From Guillardia theta CCMP2712 (Eukaryota > Cryptophyceae > Pyrenomonadales > Geminigeraceae): a stretch of 22,469 nucleotides of DNA. A model generated the notes under the pieces. That model worked only from the letters and a program-made list of their open reading frames with translations. It made no database searches and was not told where the DNA came from. The position numbers and the translations under genes were made by a program. Below are positions 17,891-22,469 of this stretch, in pieces (the stretch's first letter is position 1; the number at the start of each line of letters is the position of its first letter). The stretch spans positions 190,872-213,340 of the forward strand of contig NW_005434617.1 in NCBI RefSeq assembly GCF_000315625.1, in the 5' to 3' direction.

Positions 17891-19646
17891 TCACATGGAG
17901 GACAAGAGAGTCCGCAACTCGGCTAACGCTTTCGGAGGAGAGTCCCGATGCCTCAGCAGACAAGCTTGGAGCTGGGCGATGGACAGAGTCCCGGAAGGAA
18001 CAGCCTCTACGAAAGCATCCACCTCGTCGTCTGTGATGTCCCTGAAGAAGCTGCGCACGTACAGGCCCACCTGCTCCTTTGCGCACCGGTCGAACCTAAC
18101 GTCCACGTCCACTCTCCCCGGTCGGATCAGCGCAGGATCCAGCAGCTCTCGATGGTTGGTGGTCATGAACAGCAGGCGGCCCTCCTGGGCTGCCACCCCG
18201 TCAATGGCGTTGAGGAGGCCCGAGAAGGTCAGCCCCCCGGAAGCGTTCTTCGCATGCCGGTCGCGGAATGCGGCATCCACATCCTCTAGCAGGAGGATGC
18301 ATCTCGGCGCGGACCCGTTGAGCAGTTCCGCGAACGAATCGTCCGTGAGCTTCGAGCTGGAGAGGGAGACAACGTAGATGGGTAGCTTCAGTTCTCCTGC
18401 CACCACAGTCAGTGCCATCCCCTGCATGCCCCGATCACTCACCCGCCAGGGCAGAGACCAGGCTGGTCTTGCCGGTGCCCGGAGGGCCATAGAGGAGGTA
18501 TCCTCGTCGCCAAGGGATGCCTCTTGACGCGTACCACTCCTCAGCCTGCATGAACCGCACGCAGTCGTTCAAGATCCACTGAGCTCTCTCCGGGGGCCAG
18601 ATCACGACCGAGTCGAGGGGGCGGGAGATTCTGGAGGCGATCTTGTTCCAGCTCGAGTACTCGTCCGCCACGAAGATGCTTGTCCTCGACTTCTCCTTGG
18701 CCTCGTACGCCAGCCTCGACTCCCTCACAATGGACAGCAGCTCCTCCTTGCTCCCACCGATGATGTAGATCGTCAGCGTCTCTCGTTCCTTTGGACTCCC
18801 GCCACTCTTCTCATCCCCCTGCTCCCGGGAGACCACCAGCCAGTGCTTCTTGTGCCTGATCATGGTCCAACCCGTCGGCAACAGGTAGACATCCTCCTTC
18901 TTCTCGTCCCTGTCCAGATCCCTGCCTGCTGGCCCCAAGTAGCGCAGGGAGGTGAAGACAGCAAACTGCTTGCCATCAGAGACGGCAGGGTGTTCAGAGA
19001 GCCAGGAAATGATCCATCGAAAGGAATCATCGCGGCTGTTGAACTCGGCGGACAGCACCAACTGTCGGAACACAGCGTCGTAACAAGCCTTGCCAATTTT
19101 TCGAGTCATGGTCACCCCTATACCAGCAAGAACCACAGCAATCCCCCCCATGGCGAACTGGCTGCTCATCACTCCCTCCAACGCAGCAGCGTACAACTTC
19201 CTCCGCTCCATCCTGCATCGGGTGGGCCTGGGTTGCCAAAGGACCGATCCTGGAACTGTCAGGTTGCCAGAGCCTGATGACAGCAATCTTCGACGAGCTC
19301 CTGCTGTACCGGATACTGTTGGAGTAGAGGTGCTCGAGTCAGAAAGATGTCCGACCCACCAGGAGAAGGCTGGGGATCCTACGGAAATCGACCTCTGGCT
19401 TCTTGTCGTGAGGCAGCCCCGCGACGAAGTTTGGCGATGGCGGCTAGAGAGATAGACTAGCCCTCGATGAAGGACAAATTCCTCTGATGTACAAGCTATA
19501 TGAGATGATCCCTCAGAGATAGGGAGCTGGCGTGCAGATGATCGAGCAACACACAAGATCCTTGCTACCCCAATTCTGTTGATCTCTCTCGAAAGAGCGG
19601 GGATACAGCACGCCTTCAACAAGAAGTTCCGGCTCCCCAACACCAT
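17891..19646 (-). CDS. BCS1: BCS1-type mitochondrial AAA ATPase
   Basis: In other eukaryotes BCS1 is a heptameric AAA translocase of the mitochondrial inner membrane that moves the folded Rieske protein during complex III assembly. Two exons, 19646-18443 and 18396-17891, join in phase over a 46-nt intron (569 aa). A transmembrane segment FAMGGIAVVLAGIGVTM (about 164-180) leads into the BCS1-specific domain (RDDSFRWIISWLSEHP). The AAA module follows: Walker A GPPGTGKT (387-394), Walker B ILLLEDVD (435-442), the family hallmark GLTFSGLLNAIDGV, sensor-1 TTNH and RPGR. All key residues are intact. The frame is open for 145 residues before Met146 (19211). This Ser/Arg-rich, acid-poor stretch could be a targeting extension; BCS1 usually starts close to the membrane segment, so translation may instead begin at 19211. 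Head to head with Hsp10. Confidence 0.9.
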
Positions 19647-20306
19647 CTCTTCTTCTGTTTACCAGCATGCAGCGCTGCTCTTCTCTTGTTTCTTGCGCTC
19701 CTGCTCTCCTCAGTTCACCGACCACCAAAGTTTCGGCTTGACACAGGGTGTAGGGGGTGATTAGCAGGCTCCAAGTACGGGTGTAAAGCCTATTGGCAAC
19801 AGGGGGTAGTCAAGATGCTGTGATGATCTCAACGGTATGGTAGGGCTCATCTTTGAGTAAAACTTTAGTCAAATAGAAGGGTATAAAGCCCTCGAAATAG
19901 TCAAGATATATCTTAATAAGATCAATATGTTTTATTACATAGTAGAAATAGAAACAGTTTGTGTTATTTAGACCATTTCTGGCCTATTGGTAGAAATCGT
20001 TGGAACTTGATGAAACAGGGTTAAAATATGAGAATAATATTAATTTAACAATTAACGCTAAGTATAAGCCTTCTCGCTGGAATTCGGTGGAATAGCCGAC
20101 TAAGTCCCCTATTAAAGTATCACATCGTTATTTCATATAATGAAATAATCATTATAATTGTTGTATTAGCATGTAAATGTACTATTAACTGATGTTCCCT
20201 CGAGTCTTCCACGCGTTCTGCACCCCCTGCTCCCCACCCTCCAACAAATTACAACCCCACCCATCATCTCACCACCCACCATATCGTACACATTACCCCA
20301 ATAATT

Positions 20307-20333
20307 ACCCAATATTTATATGAAATATTGGGT
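20307..20333. promoter_or_regulatory. Inverted repeat 1 upstream of Hsp10
   Basis: ACCCAATATTT (20307-20317) and AAATATTGGGT (20323-20333) are exact 11-bp reverse complements around a 5-nt spacer, about 90-110 nt before the Hsp10 ATG. This suits a hairpin or a dimeric factor site; the role is inferred. Confidence 0.6.
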
Positions 20334-20339
20334 GGGGGT

Positions 20340-20367
20340 CATGACCACATCAGCCTCTGTGGTCATG
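20340..20367. promoter_or_regulatory. Inverted repeat 2 upstream of Hsp10
   Basis: CATGACCACA (20340-20349) and TGTGGTCATG (20358-20367) are exact 10-bp reverse complements with an 8-nt spacer. It begins 7 nt after inverted repeat 1, making a tandem pair of palindromes within about 115 nt of the start codon. It does not resemble the GAA/TTC heat-shock element. Confidence 0.6.
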
Positions 20368-20419
20368 TGAAGCCTACATAACCCCCCCTTTGCAGCAGTC
20401 GTCCTCAACCTCTGTTGCC

Positions 20420-20719
20420 ATGGCAGCCCGCCGCCTCAAGCCTCTCCTCGACCGCGTTCTCGTCCAGCGCCTCGAGACTGCCACCAAGATAGGAAGCGTG
20501 TACCTCCCTGACACAGCGCAGAGCAAGACCCACCAGGGAACTGTCCTTGCCACTGGACCAGGGGCAAGGACAACCGCCGGGGAAACTATCCCCATGTCTG
20601 TGAAGGAGGGAGATACGGTGTTGTTGCCGGAGTATGGAGGGGACAAGGTGAAGATCGACGACAAGGAGTATCTTCTCCTGCGCGAGACTGAGATTCTAGG
20701 AGTTCTGGACACGAAGTAG
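20420..20719 (+). CDS. HSP10: Mitochondrial-type 10-kDa co-chaperonin (Hsp10/Cpn10)
   Basis: Cpn10 forms the seven-subunit lid of the Hsp60 folding chamber, normally in the mitochondrial matrix. The ORF is intronless and encodes 99 aa, the usual single-domain length. It begins MAARRLKPLLDRVLVQRLE, has the mobile loop around KIGSVYLPDTAQSKTHQGTV (residues about 23-42) with its hydrophobic Hsp60-contact residues, then the roof and core motifs GDTVLLPEYGG and KIDDKEYLLLRETEILGVL. The ATG at 20420 is chosen for its good context (GTTGCCATGG) and fit to family length; the open frame extends 30 nt further upstream without another ATG. No long presequence is present, normal for Hsp10. A plastid Cpn20 would have two such domains, so this is most likely the mitochondrial form. 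Confidence 0.95.
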   Translation: MAARRLKPLLDRVLVQRLETATKIGSVYLPDTAQSKTHQGTVLATGPGARTTAGETIPMSVKEGDTVLLPEYGGDKVKIDDKEYLLLRETEILGVLDTK

Positions 20720-21097
20720 TTGTTGGTGTCTCGGTGAAAGAGTAAAGGTTGCACGAGATGATCGCTTCAGGGTTAGAGGTTGAGCGAGGTTGTCTTGTGC
20801 TTGTTTTTTGTTAGCTCGGAAGATAAGATACCTTTCTCACTTCTTCAGACGTTGTTTGTTTGTGCAGGCAGAGCTTCTCCTTCTCCTGGGTTCTTTTTTT
20901 TTCAGTGCCCCTGGCAGCGAAAGCTCGCCAGCCAACAAACAGAGAATGAGGGCACAAACAAGCTTCAACAGGAGACTTGAGCGGGAGGCAGGCAACCAGG
21001 TTGTTCTGTGCATGTAACTTGATCGACGAAGGAGAACATACTTTGCTGGATGGCTAGTGCGGAATGCAAACAGCCAGACGATACTGCTCTTTGTCCT
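20720..21097. other. Convergent intergenic region, no gene seen
   Basis: This stretch lies between the Hsp10 stop and the glycosyltransferase stop and should hold both 3'UTRs. T-rich runs occur near 20800-20820 and at 20890-20898. I see no AATAAA and no coding signal. Confidence 0.5.
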
Positions 21098-22182
21098 TCA
21101 GAAATGTTTAGATAGGTCACGCGTCCTGTACGGATTCTCCTCCCCATCGTCCTTGCTGGAAAGCTCCTCCTCCAGCCAGCTAGCGGCTACTCCCGACGAT
21201 CCACTTCGCTCCACCATCCACTCATCCTCGTCCCTTGCTCTCACAGCAGGCAGGCAGTCCTGTGCTGATGTAGTCGGCCTTGTCCTGCCCTTGCCCCTTG
21301 CCCTGCTCCCCTTGCCCCTCCCCCTCCCCCGCGTCCACCACCCAGAGAAGTCAATCTGCTTCTGCTTCTTCTTCTCCAGCAGCTCCTCTCGCAGAGTTTG
21401 TCTGCGTTCGAGGTCAGCATGTACACCTTCAGGAAGTGGGAGGGACCTGAGTTGAAGGCGGAGGTTCACCCACCATGTATGACATCGCCTCTGATGTCCA
21501 ATATCAGCCCTCACTGCTATCGACAAGCACCACCACCTCCACCCACACGACCTCCTCCTCCTCCTCCTCCTCCTCCTCCTCCTCCTCCTCCTCCTCCTCC
21601 TCCTCCTCTTCATCATCATCCTTCAGTCCTTAGTCTTGGTTGCGCACCTCTAGCCGTTACCCCGCCCCCCTCCTCCTCTCCCTCCCCCTCACTCTCCGCA
21701 CCTGCATGATGGTCTGCGTATCCACGTCGTCCCGTAGCCGGTGAAGCAGCGAGGGCAGCTGCTTCCACGAGTCGAGGTAAAGGAAGGGAGCGCGGGAGAG
21801 GGGATGCCCATCCTCTTGCACCTGATCCAAACCCTGAGCCCAGCGAACGGAGGAGGAGGAGGAGGAGGAGGAGGAGAGGGTGTGAGTCATGTGAGTCGTG
21901 AAGCCAAAACAGTGCAGAGGAGGAGGAGGAGGAGGGGGGGAGTGGGGGGGGGGGGCGGCGGGGCGGGAGGTAACGACCTCTGCCTTGAGCATGACAGGTA
22001 TGGCTCCCATCTCGAGAGCCTCGTACAACCTCATCGTTTCAGCACTGCCAAGATGTCAGAGAGGGAGAGGTGGTGGTGGAGGATGATGATGATGAGGAGA
22101 ACTCACTGATGGCCATAGGGGATCAGAGCGAACTTGCTGTTCTGCAAAAGAGAGGTATACTCGATGGCCGACAGCTGGCCCC
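21098..22182 (-). CDS. Exostosin/GT47-like glycosyltransferase, C-terminal part
   Basis: Probable Golgi or ER glycosyltransferase. Four exons are visible: 22182-22107, 22044-21978, 21821-21702 and 21490-21098 (TGA), joined in phase with 62-, 156- and 211-nt introns. Upstream exons lie beyond the right edge, because 22183-22469 reads as pyrimidine-rich intron on the coding strand. The sequence EYTSLLQNSKFALIPYGHHA followed by ETMRLYEALEMGAIPVMLKAE matches the sugar-nucleotide-binding end of exostosin/RXYLT1-type enzymes (the F-x-L-x-P-x-G and R-L-x-E-A-L-x-x-G-x-I-P-V pattern). PFLYLDSWKQLPSLLHRL is the usual next segment. The last 80 residues are an unusual tail: a Lys-rich helix, a Gly/Arg-rich stretch (TRGRGRGKGSRARGKGR), then an acidic Ser-rich end. 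Family membership is fairly sure; the acceptor and sugar are unknown. Confidence 0.68.
21551..21609. repeat. (CTC)n microsatellite in glycosyltransferase intron
   Basis: About 20 CTC/TCC units in the 211-nt intron 21701-21491. On the transcribed RNA this is a GAG/GGA run. Confidence 0.9.
21849..21976. repeat. (GGA)n and G-run in glycosyltransferase intron
   Basis: The 156-nt intron 21977-21822 contains an AGG tract at 21849-21876, a second AGG tract near 21917-21935 and runs of six or more G around 21935-21965. The coding-strand RNA is correspondingly C/U-rich before the acceptor. Confidence 0.75.
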
Positions 22183-22469
22183 CTGCGAGAAGATTGAGAG
22201 GAGTAGCGGCGAGGAGGCGCGGGGGAGCAGGAGGGAGGGAGACGAGAGTCGAGCTCGAGGGGGTCGAATGAGATAGAGAGATGAACGTGCAAGTAAGAGA
22301 AGGAAAAGATCGGAGGGATCGAGGAGGAAGGTAATCAGGAGAAGGGAGCGGGGTTGAAGAAAAGTTTGGAGAAAGATAGAGATGGGGAGGGAGGCAGCGG
22401 CAGTAGCAGCAGGACGAGGAACGAGGTTACAGGGGAGGGAGAGGATGGAAAGGAGGACAGAAGCAGGGG
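22183..22469 (-). other. Probable intron at right edge
   Basis: Read on the - strand, the stretch is strongly pyrimidine-rich and ends in CTTCTCGCAG directly before the first visible glycosyltransferase exon. No coding pattern is seen. It is best read as a long intron whose upstream exon is outside the window. Confidence 0.55.

Larger units (their letters stand above)
19647..20419. promoter_or_regulatory. Divergent BCS1/Hsp10 intergenic region with AT-rich island
   Basis: This is the shared upstream region of BCS1 (-) and Hsp10 (+). From about 19840 to 20180 it is strongly AT-rich, unlike the rest of the window, and has no ORF of note. Short motifs recur: TAGTCAAGAT twice (near 19808 and 19898), GCCTATTGG twice, and TAAAGCC/TATAAGCC three times. 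Two perfect inverted repeats lie near the Hsp10 end. CATAA-containing sequence about 45 nt before the ATG is a weak core-promoter candidate. Confidence 0.55.

Noticed and set aside
20390-20719. Bacterial or plastid GroES gene
   Set aside because: Single-domain mitochondrial Cpn10 features and the surrounding intron-rich nuclear genes argue for a nuclear mitochondrial gene.
21098-21619. Poly-arginine start of the - strand ORF as protein N-terminus
   Set aside because: The Arg run is the GGA microsatellite in an intron; the true exon begins at 21490 after a CATCAG acceptor.

Overview
The window looks like nuclear DNA of a protist, probably a cryptophyte-type alga such as Guillardia. This identification is an inference. 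The genes are split by many very short GT-AG introns, about 69 in all, of which about 47 are only 38-65 nt long. Low-complexity microsatellites are abundant and lie mostly inside introns. The proteins are clearly eukaryotic: a TRPV-like channel, a kinesin fold, BCS1, a mitochondrial Cpn10 and a family-47-like glycosyltransferase. I rebuilt the exons by hand from splice motifs, reading-frame phase and family conservation. Single boundaries may be wrong, but phase closes across every chain listed.

Layout, left to right. 96-4408 (-): TRPV-like ankyrin/TRP channel, cut by the left edge after the third transmembrane segment. 4409-5749: intergenic, with a GC-rich, hairpin-dense block. 5750-7693 (-): four-exon orphan protein of 585 aa. 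7694-8393: shared upstream region of that gene and the next, with repeated short motifs. 8394-8498 (+): 34-aa microprotein with strong GC3 bias and a probable 5'UTR intron. 8598-11518 (-): 20-exon leucine-rich-repeat protein (637 aa) of ribonuclease-inhibitor type. 11519-12202: repeat-bearing intergenic region. 12203-17054 or 17397 (-): kinesin-like protein of about 762 aa in 27 exons, with degenerate nucleotide-binding motifs and a polyQ/coiled-coil tail. 17398-17890: second GC-rich hairpin block. 17891-19646 (-): BCS1-type AAA ATPase. 19647-20419: divergent intergenic region with an AT-rich island and two perfect inverted repeats. 20420-20719 (+): mitochondrial-type Hsp10. 21098-22182 (-): C-terminal part of an exostosin/GT47-like glycosyltransferase, cut by the right edge.

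Functional links are limited. BCS1 and Hsp10 are head to head and both families serve mitochondrial protein folding or assembly, so shared regulation is plausible. The other genes (sensory channel, LRR scaffold, kinesin-like protein, glycosyltransferase) show no obvious common pathway. The most unusual items are the apparently non-catalytic kinesin, the TRPV channel with a possible poison exon, the two hairpin-dense GC blocks, and the repeated promoter motifs before the microprotein gene.
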